From the NCBI GenBank assembly GCA_002778195.1, contig PCDI01000017.1, positions 138,119 to 202,118 of the forward strand: 64,000 nucleotides of DNA. The letters run 5' to 3'. Under the pieces are notes generated by a model. It worked only from the letters and a program-made list of their open reading frames with translations, was not told the origin of the DNA and made no database searches. Shown here in pieces: positions 35,943-47,299 of this stretch. A program made the position numbers and the translations under genes. How positions within the stretch are numbered: the first letter of the stretch is position 1; each line of letters begins with the position of its first letter. This stretch comes from Raffaelea ambrosiae. Its lineage: Eukaryota > Ascomycota > Sordariomycetes > Ophiostomatales > Ophiostomataceae.

Positions 35943-38597
35943 TCAACAACGTTCAAACACCCGGTACAAGCCCTTGAGGTTGGCGACCTCGATGAGCCCA
36001 GCCTGCATCAGCGACGAGGTACAGATCAACTGCGCCTTGAAGGCCGGGAACAGAACGTGCTCAACGGCATGCCGCACATGGCTGCGCCGGGCCCGGATCT
36101 CCTCGTCTTGCTCCTTGTCTTCGTCCTCTTTGCCGCCTTCTTCATCCTCGTCATCTTCTCTCTCGTTACTGGCAGCGTTGCCGCCACTTTTGGTCTGCTT
36201 GGCCCCTGCTTCTTCATCTTCCACAGGCAGCGGCTCGGGCACGTAAAAGCTGGCCATCTCACGCAGAAACGTGTCAAAGCATGCCTTCTCGTCGTTCCAC
36301 TGCACGCGCGGGCCCAGTCGCAGCAAAAACTGCGGCAGCTTGGCCAGCGGCGGCGTGTAGCCCTTGATCAGCATGGGGATGCTCGACAGCTCGCCCGACG
36401 GCGTCAGCTCGAGCGAAAAGTACTCCTGCAGCATCTCGCGGCGCTCGACAAGCTGGGCCACGACGGCCTCAACGGCTTCTTCTTTGACCTTGTTACGGGC
36501 TGCTTCTGCTTCGTCTGCTTCTTCTTCTTCTTCGTCGCCGTTACTGTCATCCCCATCCAGGTCAACATTTTCATGGTCGTAGGCCATGGCCAGCAGCTGC
36601 CTCAGGTCCAGTCGCGGGCTAAAACGAATGACGCCAAAGTTTCCAAAATCGGCCAGTCCCAGCTGGTAGAAAAGCTCAAAGCAGGCGCGGCCGTAGTCGA
36701 CCAGGTACAGCTTGACGCCACTCTGAATGGCGGCCAGGCGGCGGCGATCGTCCACGATGCCGACAAAGGTGTAGTTCTTGAAGATGTCGGTCAGCTCGTG
36801 GTGCGATTCGTCGACGACGGCTTCCTTGAGCTCGCGCACGCTCTTGAGCCAGTTGACCGTGGCTTCGCGGTCGACGACTTCGTACTCGGAGACGGCCGAT
36901 GAGCGAGGTGGTTGTGGTCCGCCGCTGCTGGGGACCTCGCCAGTGTTTCTTGCTGCTGCCGCCGCCTGGGTACCCGTATTCTGCGATGGGGCGGGTGTCG
37001 GCGTGGAACTAAACATGCTTGTGATTTTACGCAGATTGGTGTCCGTCCGCACCAGGTTGTTCTCGTATGGACGGACTGTGGCTCTTTTTGCTGCCGTGCC
37101 TGGCGTAGCTGTCCTGGAATTAGCAGCAGCAGGGTTGCTGTCCTGCCGGGATGCACCACCGGATCGACTAGATAAGAGAGTCTGTGTAGAGAATGTGCGG
37201 CTGGTGTCGACCTCTGCTAGCTTGGAGCCAATATGCTCGCACACAGCGCGTGTGATTTCGTCCTCGTTCAGAAAGTTGACCTCCCGCTTTGTCGGGTGGA
37301 CATTGACATCCACGCGTTGTGGGTCGATCTCCAAGCTCAGGTAGACAAAGGGGTGTCCGCCTTTGGGAAGAAAGGTTCCATACAGCTCGTCGACGGCTTT
37401 GCGGATGTTGGTGGACTCGACGCAGCGGTTGTTGATGAAAAGGAGCAGGGTGGTCCTCTTCATGCTGTAGTTGGCATTGGTGGCCCAGCCGCGGGCTTTG
37501 AATCCCCAGCGGCTGTCTTGTGTTTCAAAGGGGAGCAGCTCGTTGGCCACGGCGCCGCTGTAGACGTGGCGGATGCGCTCGGCCGTGGTGGCTGCCGCCG
37601 GGACGGAGATGCTGGCGGACGACTCGCCGTGTTTCTTGCAGGAAAAGGCCACGCGGCTGCAGTGGACGGCGTAGCGGCCCAGCATGTCCACAATCTTGTT
37701 GTATTCGTCCGAGACCGAACGGAAGGCCCGACGCCGCGTGGGGACGTTGTAGAAGAGGTCCTCGACGGTGATTTGCGTGCCTTGGCGGCCGGCCACGCGC
37801 TTCGGCTGTGCATCTTGGCCGGGCTTGCTCGGAGCCAGCTTGCCAGCCTCGTAGCACGCGCGCCAGGCAGACTCGGAGTCCTTTGTCCGCGTGGTCACGG
37901 TGAGATGGGCAATGTGGCTGATGCTGGCCAGCGCCTCGCCGCGGAACCCATACGTGGCAATAGACTCGAGGTCCTCAAAGGTCTGCAGCTTGGACGTTGT
38001 AAAGCGCTCACACAAGATGGGCAGATCATGCCTCTGTGTGTTGTAGAAAGTGGTTATGGTTAGTTCTTCGGGCCGAATTTGAAAAATAAAGTAAATCAAA
38101 TTAAAAAAAAAAAAAAAAAAAAGTGCCAGATGCGAGAAAGCCAAAAGAAGCTTCGCCTCGCGGGAACGGCCCTCCTGGGAAGGAAGCTTACATCGATGCC
38201 GCATCCGTTGTCGCTTATCTGCAGCAGCTTCAGCCCGCCGTCCTTGGCCAGCACCTCGAGCATGGTCGCGCCGGCATCGACGGCATTCTCGACCAGCTCC
38301 TTGAGCGCATGCACAGGCGCAATGATGATTTCGCCTGCGGCAATCTTGTTGACCACATTGGGGTCGAGCGCCTGCGGACATGGGTTGCATGAGTACGAGC
38401 CCGGAGAAAAACGGAATGAAAAAAAACAAACAAGGAGAAGTGAGAAATCAGCCCAAAAACGAGGCTGTGTGTGCAGTTTGCATTGCTGCGTGCATCCCGC
38501 CTACCTTGATTCGACGAGGCGCTGTGGGCTCCGCACTCGTGCCGTCAGCCTTCCTTTTGGTGCCTCTCGGGGCAGACTCGCCGGCGTCGATGTCCAT
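35943..38597 (-). CDS. MLH1: DNA mismatch repair protein MLH1
   Basis: GHKL ATPase that pairs with Pms1 or Mlh3 in nuclear mismatch repair and meiotic crossing over. Exons 38597-38505, 38371-38192 and 38033-35943 give 787 residues. Start choice: ATG at 38597 (MDIDAGESAPRG); an in-frame ATG four codons upstream at 38609 is an alternative. ATPase motifs are intact: KELVENAVDAGAT (catalytic Glu at about 59), DNGCGI (about 85-90) and YGFRGEALASISH; then GTQITVEDLFYNVPTR and the DVNVHPTKREV loop. A variable linker is followed by the C-terminal dimerisation domain, which ends exactly in FERC; this terminal Cys helps build the Pms1 endonuclease site. Acidic insertions (Asp/Glu-rich) break up the C-terminal domain. 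Intron 2 (38191-38034) carries a run of about 20 A on the plus strand. A perfect ACGCGT lies about 0.4 kb upstream. Confidence 0.96.
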
Positions 38598-38990
38598 TTC
38601 ACCCTGCATCTTCACTACTGTAGCGTTTGTCCCGTGGGCTGTGTTGTGTTTGGGGGCGAGAGGCAACAGCCAGATTTGGGGCTGCGGTTTGCGTTGCAAT
38701 AGGCGCCTCAAGTGCAAAAATGTGCAACTAGTTGCGGCGGTCCAACCAGGTTTCGGCGTCACTCGTGGACAGGCGAAAGGCAGCCAGTCGTTGTGCTTCG
38801 TCGCTGCGCACGTACCGCTATTGCATTTGTTGTCTTCGCGGAGCAAAGGATCCAAAAAGCAAAAGGCAGAGATGTAAAAAAAAAAACGAAAATCAAAAAC
38901 AGGCAAGGCAGATACTCTTGCGTACTATGTAGTTGGCCATGAATGAGGAAGGCACCTGCTAGCCAGGGTCGCGCCTTCCGCCATATCAGA

Positions 38991-38996
38991 ACGCGT
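38991..38996. promoter_or_regulatory. MCB-like element ACGCGT upstream of MLH1
   Basis: Palindromic ACGCGT about 395 bp upstream of the MLH1 ATG. In yeasts this MluI cell-cycle box is bound by MBF to give G1/S expression of replication and repair genes. A single site in GC-rich DNA could be chance. Confidence 0.45.
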
Positions 38997-40206
38997 CAAA
39001 AGACAGTCAGTCGGCTCACGTGACCACTTTAGCGGAGGCCTGTCAGCTCGATGAAACCCTCAGCCTCGATTGAGGCCTTCCCGGGCTAGGACCTGCATTT
39101 CAACAAGGTGTCAATGTTTCCCTCTCTCTTCCTTTCTTCGGCCGCTTCCTGGGTCCTCTCACCGACTTACGTCTCTTACTGCAAGGCAGCAAAGAATCAG
39201 AGACGAGTGTCTGCCTCCCAAGCCTGGAAAGTGTCCCAGCGATGGCCCATCCAGTTTGGGCTGTCCAATCTGGCCGCCCATTTTGGTGGCCCCAAGGACT
39301 TCCCCCCCCATCACGGACTTTCTACCTCTTGTGACTGCAAGGCGACACCAAGGCGACATGTCCAATATGCACACTCCATTGGACATGAGTCATAAGCCCC
39401 GTTTCCTGGCGGAGGTGCCTGTTGGTGGCCACACGTCGTGGCTGTTCCTGTTTAGCACAGCCTTAGGCTGGCCAAGCTCGTGGCCCTGTCCGATGGCCCA
39501 GATTGAGGCCCGATGGGACCTTGCAAGCCATAAGAGTGCTTCTGGAAATGCAAGGCCGTCAACGACAACGTTCACTCCCGCCTGACGTGTTGTTTTGATG
39601 CTTTGCCTTGCACTCTTGCTTCTCTTCTCTGTTTCCGTCCAACTGACGCCCGGATGGCCCGGACAACTTGAACAGCCAAATGCCTGACATCTGGTCCAGC
39701 CAAAATGGGCATATCTGGCTGTCAGGGCAGTCAGCACGGGTATGCGAGGGCGGACGAACACTCGACGGACACTAGGGAGGCTTGGACCAAGAACCCCAGA
39801 CCCGTCTGTGTGTGTGGCTAGGCATCATCTGTCACCGCCCAATCACACCGACAAAGGCCCGGGCGACACGTATCGAAACAGGCATGAGCGGATAATGGTC
39901 CCTGTTTACAGCTTGCGGCTGCGTCGGCATGTTTGTGTGTTCTTGCTGGACAAGACTTCACTTGTCTCCGCGCGGGGCGGGGAGAAGATGCACAAGAGAA
40001 GCAACAGGTGGCAATGCGAATGTATGGACCATTCAGCACAGCTTACTTCGAAACACCGGCTGCTTTCTGTTGTTGACGGCTTCTAGTTCACACTTACAAG
40101 CCGAAAACAGGTTGTTTGCCCATGGTCCAAGGCGCCTAGTGGCGCATGGCCGTTTCCCACCTCGGAGATCAACCGCTGGATCACTTGCCCTGCTGGGCAA
40201 GGAATT

Positions 40207-40229
40207 ACACACACACACACACACACACA
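40207..40229. repeat. (AC)n microsatellite
   Basis: About 11 AC units upstream of the hypothetical gene. It lies in an open frame (His-Thr repeats) that I regard as non-coding. Confidence 0.95.
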
Positions 40230-40345
40230 GTGGCAGACGAAACATCTCATGTGCTAGGCTTTCTATGTGACTACAACGCTGCAATGGAGCAAGCCTTGAA
40301 TTTCTGGCGTGGACCAATCCCCATCTCGGGACTGTATCTGGCAGA

Positions 40346-40353
40346 TATAATAA
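40346..40353 (+). promoter_or_regulatory. TATA-like box of the hypothetical Ser/Pro-rich protein gene
   Basis: TATAATAA 127 bp before the ATG at 40480 and 190 bp before the ATG at 40543. The position is compatible with transcription starting near 40380-40450, which argues against the longer open frame that begins at 40146. Confidence 0.45.
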
Positions 40354-40479
40354 GTGGAAGATATCCGAGCAAGGTCTTTGCTTTCTCTTATATTTTCGGT
40401 TCTATGTCTCTTGCTTTACCAGAAGCATCTTGCTTTACTCGTTGTTACTCTTTCTGCTTCTGTGCAGCGAGCTCATTCC

Positions 40480-41813
40480 ATGCGCCTGCAACACTCTTTG
40501 CCTGTCCGCCCAGCCGCCCCTGTGTCCGTAGAGGCAGTCCTCATGCCGGACAACAGATCAGACAACTCCTGGGGGTTGTCAAGGGACACCTCCCCCAGCC
40601 GCTCTCCCCGACCAAGGTAACTATGGCCGCATACAATATACTGCATTTGCCTGCTTTCTGGATATACAAAGCCTGTTTATTTTGGAGCCTCTTCTCGGGA
40701 GAGGTTTGGAGCATGGTCCCTTTTTTTTTTAAGTTTTTGTGTCCCTTGTGTTCTCTTATTCTTGGTTTTGCAAAGCAACGATCCTTCCATTATATTTACC
40801 CTTCTCTTGTCTTTGGTCTTTATTTTAGTGAATCTCGTAGCTTGGACTATGCTCCGGCAGCCGAGCGCCAACAGCGAACCGGTCGACGCGCTGGTCGACA
40901 CTCCCGGCCGACCTCTCCCCCAAGCCAACACGACCATGCCATGATACTGATCGGCTTGGCCAACCCTGCTGTGGCATCGGCATCCAGCAACAGGAGCACG
41001 TCGAGGAAGCGACGTCGGTCTGTACAGGATGTCCTGGACGACCAAACACAACCGGTACCGCCCGATGGAGACGAGATCATCGCCGAGTTGGACCGGCTCC
41101 CTAGGGAGCATCGCCCGGAGTCCCGGCCACCTTCCGAGTGCGGCGGACGGTCGTCGTCCATCCCTGCCAGGAGCAACAGCGCCGGGCCACAAGCACTCGA
41201 CGAGAATTTCTCTGGACACTTCACTGGAACCCCCCAGCAGGTACTGCCCGGCAGAGAGGACAAGAGTGACAATGGCCACGACGCCCAAGCCCATGAAGCC
41301 CCTGCACACCCATCTCCTCTTCCTCCTCTTCCACCCGTTCAAACACCGTCACCATCTCCACCGCCTGCCAAGAGACGGCGCAGGTCGACCCGTCTGCTGA
41401 CCCAAAGACAGGCTGCTGCTGCCGCCACCACCACCGCCACCGCCACGGCTTCCGCTTCTTCCCGTGCCGGAGATGGCCATGGCAGCGTCGACGGCGATGA
41501 TGACAGCGACAACGACAACGACAACAACATCGGCAGCACCCAAGGTTACTATCCCCGGCACGGCCGAGTAGCAGCGGCACGTCCGATTCGAAGACTTCGA
41601 CAACTTCGACCCCGGCCTCCGCAGCAGGAGTATCATCAGTATCAGCATCAGCAGCAGCAGCAACTGCTTATGATAGCACCGACTCCCGCGCCGCTATTGC
41701 AGTCTCGACCGGTTCTGGGACAGACGGTTGCTGAGCAGGCAGAGGAGAATGCGTCTCGTCAACAGGACCAGCAAGGTCGAGCCAAGCGCCGCCGTGGTGT
41801 GGGGACCGAGTAG
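40480..41813 (+). CDS. hypothetical Ser/Pro/Gln-rich, probably nuclear protein
   Basis: I do not recognise this protein. The best model has two exons, 40480-40616 and 40829-41813, with a 212-nt intron (donor GTAACT, acceptor TTTATTTTAG), giving 373 residues; starting at the second ATG (40543, MPDNRSDNSWG) gives 352. The splice joins SRSPRP to SESRSLDYAPAAERQQR. Visible features: basic stretches that look like nuclear localisation signals (SRKRRRSV; AKRRRRSTR; AKRRRGVG), Pro-rich linkers, Ala/Thr repeats, an Asp/Asn-rich stretch and a short Gln run near the C-terminus. No catalytic or folded domain is visible. The unspliced frame from 40146 runs through the intron without a stop, so gene finders may report a 555-residue single-exon protein; its first half is low-quality translation including the AC repeat. 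Expression is not shown by the sequence. Confidence 0.55.
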
Positions 41814-43060
41814 ACCAGGACGACAGAGCGAGAGGCAGAGGGACGGAAAGCAGCCAGCTAGGGCGGGTCTTCTACTGTGCGGTGAATGTTTGCCAAGGCG
41901 TGAATGGAAGTTGTGTTTTACTATTTCAATGTTTGCCTACTATCTTCTCTCTTTTTTTTTCGACTTTCGCTTTCTTTCATTCCTTCATTCTATCTCTCCT
42001 TCTTTGCACTCATTCTTCTCTTTGCTTTCATTTCCCTTGTTCTATTGTTCTACATATCTCTTTCTCATGCACCTTGCATCCTGCGCCCTTTTGACTCTTA
42101 CTTGAATTTCCCCATCTCCTCCTTCTTCCTCTCTTTTTCTTTCTTTTCTTCTCTTACATTCTTTGTTCCGTTTCATTCTTTTTTTCTCTTTCTCTTCCCC
42201 TTTCCTCTTTTCTCTTCTCGGTTGTGTTTATGATTCTTTCTTTTCCTTTCTTTTCTTTTCTGTTCCTTATTTCTTTCTTTCTCTTCTTCTTTTTTGGACT
42301 TGTTCCTAATGGCTTCAGTCAACTGCCCGGACAGACCCTGTCATTCATCGAGCGAGGTTTTGCTGTACAGCCCAGTTTTTGTTCCCGTCTTGGTTAGGAA
42401 GTTTCGTAACTAAACAGTTCTTCCAAATTCACTTTCGGTTGATTTTTTCTCTGGCGATTCACTCGGACGCCATTCACTCACCGTAGTAAACAACGTCACG
42501 CATGATTATTGTCTCTGGGCAATGAAGGCAGATGAGAACAAAAAAAAGTTGCGTAGATATATATTTGTCCCTAGGTTATAATGATGACGGCCTCGTACAT
42601 CCGTTTGATTGTCAACCTCTACTTTGGTCCGCACAGAGGGCAACTTGAAGATTTTCTTCCTTTCCCGCCCGAATAGTCGAAACCGAATATTTCGTTTTTT
42701 TTTATTTTTGCCTATTTTCTGCTATTCTCGTCCCTTTCTCCTGCTTTCCCCCAAAATAATACCAGATGGTTTCTCTTCAAATTCCTTTGCACATCTTGGG
42801 CCTGTCAAGGTGTGTTTCCTCTAAACCACCTGTTTCGCGTGTCACGCAAAAACAAAGACAGAAAAATAAAAATAAAGACATTCTCCGTTCCATTTGTTGT
42901 TCGCGTTCCCGGTTTTTTTTGTGTTGTTGTGTGTGGTGACCAGTCAATACAATAAGAATTAAAAAAAAAAAGGGGGAGTGGGCAAAACAGCTTTTATGAA
43001 AACGTGTCAATCTTTAGACCAGGCCCAATCCGTTGACAAAAAAAAACGAGGGAAGAGAAA
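41814..43060. other. convergent 3' intergenic region, pyrimidine-rich
   Basis: 1.25 kb between two converging genes. About 41930-42300 is almost pure T/C on the plus strand. No supported gene or structured RNA. Confidence 0.65.
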
Positions 43061-43495
43061 TCATTGCCTTCTATACCCGACACCAGGAGGCGGGCCAGGC
43101 GGCATGCCGCGACCATCAAAAGGCATAGAGACGCCATCCAGGGGTCCCTGCATGGGCATTCCCATGAAGCCAGGGGGGGCTCCCGAAGGGCCACCGCTCA
43201 GACCAGCGGGAAGACCGCCTGGTGGACCGCCATAGAACCCCGGGGGGGGCAGGTGTCTAGGCGGCGCACCCGGGCCTGCAGCCTGGTCAAACGCACCCGG
43301 AAGGGGCATGTTGGGGGGGAAAATAGGCATGCCAGGCATGTTGGGCATGTTGGGCAAAGGCATAGGCATGTTGGGCATGTTGCCCAGGTTGGGACCTGTC
43401 GGCAGCATGTTGGGCATGTTCGGCATGCCCCGGAGCTGCATCATGAGATGCGGGTTGAGGTGGGGAGGGAGGCCGGGCGGCGGAATCATGGGCAT

Positions 43496-43526
<31 letters not shown>

Positions 43527-45582
43527 GGCGGCGGCGGGGGTTGCATCTGGGGCATCCGATTGCCCGCACCCGCCTGCAGCGACGGCGGTGGCGGTCCTTG
43601 GATGGTTTGCTCCAAGCCAGGCGGAGGTCCGGGGCGTTGCAGTATCTGCGTAGGCTGCTGCGGCGGCCCGCGGCCGTCCGCGTCTTGGCGATGGAATTGC
43701 TCGTCGACATAGAGACCTGGCGGTCCCTGGCCCGGGTGCGGACGCATGGACGGCTGTCCCTGCGGCCCAAGACGCTCCCTCTGCGCAAACTCGACCATCT
43801 CGGCCTCGCGGTCGGGAATCTGTGGGATGTTCACCTGCTTCTGCGGCTGTGGCATCCGCATCAGCAGCTCTTCTTGCCGCCGGGGCGGCTCGGGGCCGTT
43901 GCGATGGCCCTGCATCAATTTCATGAGGAATTCTGTTTGCGGGTTAGGCGCGGAGAGATTCGGCTGCGGGCCACCCTGTCCCGGGCCCGGCTGTGCTGGC
44001 CCCATTCCGGGGCCCATGCGGACACCGGCACCGCCTTCTTGGCCTGCGGCTTGCTGGCGCTGCATGAGCAGCTCGTGCAGCATCTGCTCTGAGCGAACAG
44101 CCGGAGGTGGCGACTGGTTCGAGGACAGCGGCGGGCCGCGCTGCATGAGCATGTCTTGGATGAACTGCTGTGATGCCGGTGGCGGTCCCTGGGGCGGCAT
44201 GCCACCACGGAAGCGCGGATCGTCGCGGCGGTCCATGCCCAGCTGCTGCTGCGGCGGCGGGATGCGCTGCTGCGGCTGGTCCGGGGAAGCAACAGCGCTC
44301 CTCTGGCGTGCCTCCTGAGGAGCCGAGAATGCTGCCCCGCCCGCGGGCTCGTGGAAGGCAGTTGCGCTCGGTGTCGTTCCATTGCTGTGGCCGGAGCCAC
44401 CAAGAATGCCGGGTGTGCCTCCAGGGGGCGCTGCCGCCGGTGCTGCCGCACTGCTGCTGCTGCCGGCGCCACCCATGCCCTGCAGTGTCTGTCTCTGCAG
44501 CTTCTGCAGCAGGGCCTGGAACGCCTCCTTCTCGGCAGCATCGGGCGGCGCACCGCCGCCGTTGGACGGCGAGGGCTGCGGCGGAGCTGCGGCTGGAGCC
44601 GGGGGCTCTGTCTGGCGCTTGCTGTCCTCCTGCGAGGAGAAGAACGAGGTGAAGCGGGACGATGTCTTTGTGGTCTTCACCACGATCGTGTCCGTGCGGC
44701 TGTCGCCCGGCACGTTGCTGTCTTCTGCCTTGAGCGGCTTGGAGAACTGCTCGAAGAACCGGTCGGGGCCAGAGTCAACGGCCGGCGCAGGCTCGGCCTT
44801 TTGTGGACGGCCGGCGTCGGCATTCCCTGTGGCATTCCTTGTGGCACTCCCCGTGGCATTCCCTGTAGCTTTCTTTTCCCCACTCTTCATTTCTTCCATA
44901 TAGCGACGAAGGTCTTCTGCCGTGTGGCCGCTCGTCTTCTCCTCCGGCACGAGCCCGCCGCTGCCGCCGCCGTCGCCGCTGCCGCCAACGGCCACGTCCA
45001 TCCACTCGGGCTCGCGTTCATGGCGATGATGCTGTTGGTAATCATCGCGGTTTCTGTCGCCGCCCCAGCGTCGCTCAAATCCCCCGCGGTCATGGTTTCG
45101 GTCTCTGTAGCTGTCGATGGGCTGGCTATCGGGGTCGCGTTCCCGCCAATTCTTGGTGCGTTCGATGCGCTCGCGCTGAAGATTCCGTTCGGGTCGCTCG
45201 CTCCGCTCGGGACGATCATCAGCTGCGCCGCTGGCATTTTCTTTGAACCACAGGCCTCGGCTTGGGCCATTCCGGCGAGGGCCATCGATTTCCTCGCCGC
45301 CGTCTCGATCGCCCCGATCTCTGCCATCCCGGTCAAATGTTCGGCGCGGGCGGTCGCGGCCACCAGCATCCGCGTCGTCTCGGTCTCGTGTCTTGCGGTC
45401 GTCGCGGCCAAACCGGTCGCCACCTCCGTAGTTGCCACTGTTGCCGCCCATGCGGCCATGGAACCTCTCGGCGCCATCGTGCCCGAAGCTCTTGCGCGGC
45501 TTGACTGTGCTCCAGCCGTCGTTGTCCTGGTCGGCGTCGCCGCGGCGGCGGTAGTTCGGGTTGCGGTTGTCCCGAGAGCGGT

Positions 45583-45622
<40 letters not shown>

Positions 45623-46240
45623 GAAGCTATTGCCTCCGCTGTAGTCGTTGCCGTCGTTCTGGTCGATTCGGTTGCGGGCGCCAAAGCGCTCACGCGGATC
45701 TGAGTCGCGGTAGTTCCTGTCGCCGTCTCCACCTGCCCTGTTTCCAGGGTTGCGCAGAGACGATGCCAAAGCAAAACTAGTTTTCGGGGGGCCTAGAACC
45801 AAGTCCTCAGATGCTTGAACGGTGCTGGTCAGCAGATCCGATCTCTACAGAACAGGACAGGCAGCCCATTTGATTTTTTTTTGGAGACTGTCATACCAGA
45901 GATATTCCGCCGGTCACCCACCGACCGGCGGTTAGAGTCCAGCGAAAACGAGCCATCGGCATTGGCCTTGGGCCGCTCTGTACCTGTGCGCGTCTGGTTT
46001 CGATTGTTGTTTTCGGACGGTGGTCTGGTGGCGACGAGGAAGCTCAGGTTAGCAGAGATGTAGCAAAAACGAGTTTGGTGGCACAGAGCACGCCGCGCAA
46101 TCTCTCGGCTTGGCAGCAGAGGCAGGAAACAGCTCTTACCCCATCCATTGCTCAGCAGGCGGAAGGTTGGGCGGCTTGACACATAGGGGCGATTGGCGAA
46201 GCCGCAGAAGCGCTTCGGCGGTGTATTTGGCGGTTGTCAT
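43061..46240 (-). CDS. 4E-T-like eIF4E-binding protein
   Basis: Probable translational repressor/mRNA-decay adaptor that binds the cap-binding protein eIF4E. Three exons: 46240-46140, 46024-45897, 45813-43061; about 993 residues. Exon 1 encodes MTTAKYTAEALLRLRQSPL, containing a canonical YX4L-phi eIF4E-binding motif (Tyr6, Leu11, Leu12), then KPPNLPPAEQWMG, as in fungal 4E-T-like proteins. Exon 2 reads PPSENNNRNQTRTG and onward; exon 3 begins ASEDLVLGPPKTSFA. The middle is Arg/Asp/Gly-rich and ends a charged block with EPEWMDV. It contains a run of 12-13 Asn (45586-45623), an ATGNATGSATRN repeat and a helix AEKEAFQALLQKLQRQTL. The C-terminal third is Pro/Gln/Met-rich, with a run of Gln near 43496-43525 and repeated PNMPNM units. 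Almost the whole protein is predicted to be disordered. Frame joins were reconstructed by hand; the fit of all three junctions and the motif make the model likely. Gene name not assigned. Confidence 0.85.
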
Positions 46241-47299
46241 AGTCACGACGGAGGCGAGCCACACGTCCGGTTCGAGACTGCAGCAAGCAGGGGCAGCAGT
46301 GGCTGCCTAGGAAAAGGCCTGATCAGGGCGAAAAAGGGTGAAAAGCAGCGAAGCTCGAAGCTCGTGTGAAGGAAGAGGTGCGGTTGGTTGGTTGGGGAAG
46401 AAAGGGGGAGGAAGAGAAGATTTGCGCCAATCTGCACGAGCAATGAGGGGCGGAGACGAGCAGCAGCGATAGGGGACAGGCAGAGACGCAGACGATAAGG
46501 GCGTCTGACGACGCGGAAATGTCGTTCGAGGCAGGGCCGAGTGCGTGGAGCGATGCACGAGTCTGGGGGGACGGCGAGCGATGTCGTGGCAGACGCGGAC
46601 GAGGCCCGAGGGCGAGGTCGTGCGAGGGCCCAAAGGGTCCAAAAAAAGGGCGGCGCAAGGGGTCTTCTGCTTCTCCTAGGCGACGCGCGTTATTCGAGCG
46701 TTGCGCTACGACGCAGTTAGGGCCGTTGGCGGGTGCAAGAGCGATTGATCAATGCAGAGGCTTGCGAAGCAGAGCGGATGCGCAGGGCGGTGCGTGGCAG
46801 ACAGGAAACGGTGCAGCTGGTGTTTTGTGGTGTTTGGGGCGTTTGGGGGGGGAAGTCAAAAGGTGGGTGGCGGATTTGTGTGGTGCAGAGAGTTGTGAGA
46901 CGCCTTTGCTTGGAATCCAAAAAGGAAAATGGCCTGAAATTGTGAGGAGTCTCGCTCGTTTTGGCAGGGGCGACCAAGGCACACAAGCCCAGCCAGACTG
47001 TTACTATGTACTTTCCAGCCAGAGGGGCCGGTGGGTCGTTGGCCTAGAAGCGCGTGGCCGTGCTCCACAAGGGTCCTCTTAATTAAGTAAGTTGTTAGTC
47101 ATCTGCAACGGCACCCAGAACGTCGGCCAGCACGTCAGCCAGCAACGAGCAGCCAACAACCAGCAGCCAACGGCCAAGGATCAGCGCAAACGTCTATCTA
47201 TGGAATGCTCTCGTTTATTATGCTTGCCGGCCCAGAACAGCGCCCAGCCACGGCGGGTATATATTGTACATGCATTGGCCACCACGCCTTCTTTGCAAT
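46241..47299. other. intergenic, promoter of the 4E-T-like gene
   Basis: About 1 kb between the 3' end of URB1 and the start of the 4E-T-like gene, both on the minus strand. No coding pattern; GC-rich with short G runs. Confidence 0.6.

Larger units (their letters stand above)
38610..40345. other. 1.7 kb intergenic region
   Basis: MLH1 promoter on the left; the rest shows no protein-coding pattern and no RNA gene I recognise. An AC dinucleotide array is at 40207-40229. Confidence 0.6.

Noticed and set aside
39070..39585. 171-codon plus-strand frame between MLH1 and the orphan gene
   Set aside because: No homology features; Ser/Pro/Leu-rich random translation.
40146..40479. N-terminal part of the 555-codon single-exon frame
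   Set aside because: Begins with a His-Thr run from the AC microsatellite and precedes or overlaps a TATA-like box; the spliced model is more coherent.
44351..45703. 450-codon plus-strand open frame opposite the 4E-T-like gene
   Set aside because: Shadow of a repetitive low-complexity gene; Ala/Val runs mirror the Asn/Arg codons of the real strand.
46263..46275. GGTTCGAGAC resembling a tRNA B box
   Set aside because: No A box at the right distance and no acceptor-stem pairing.
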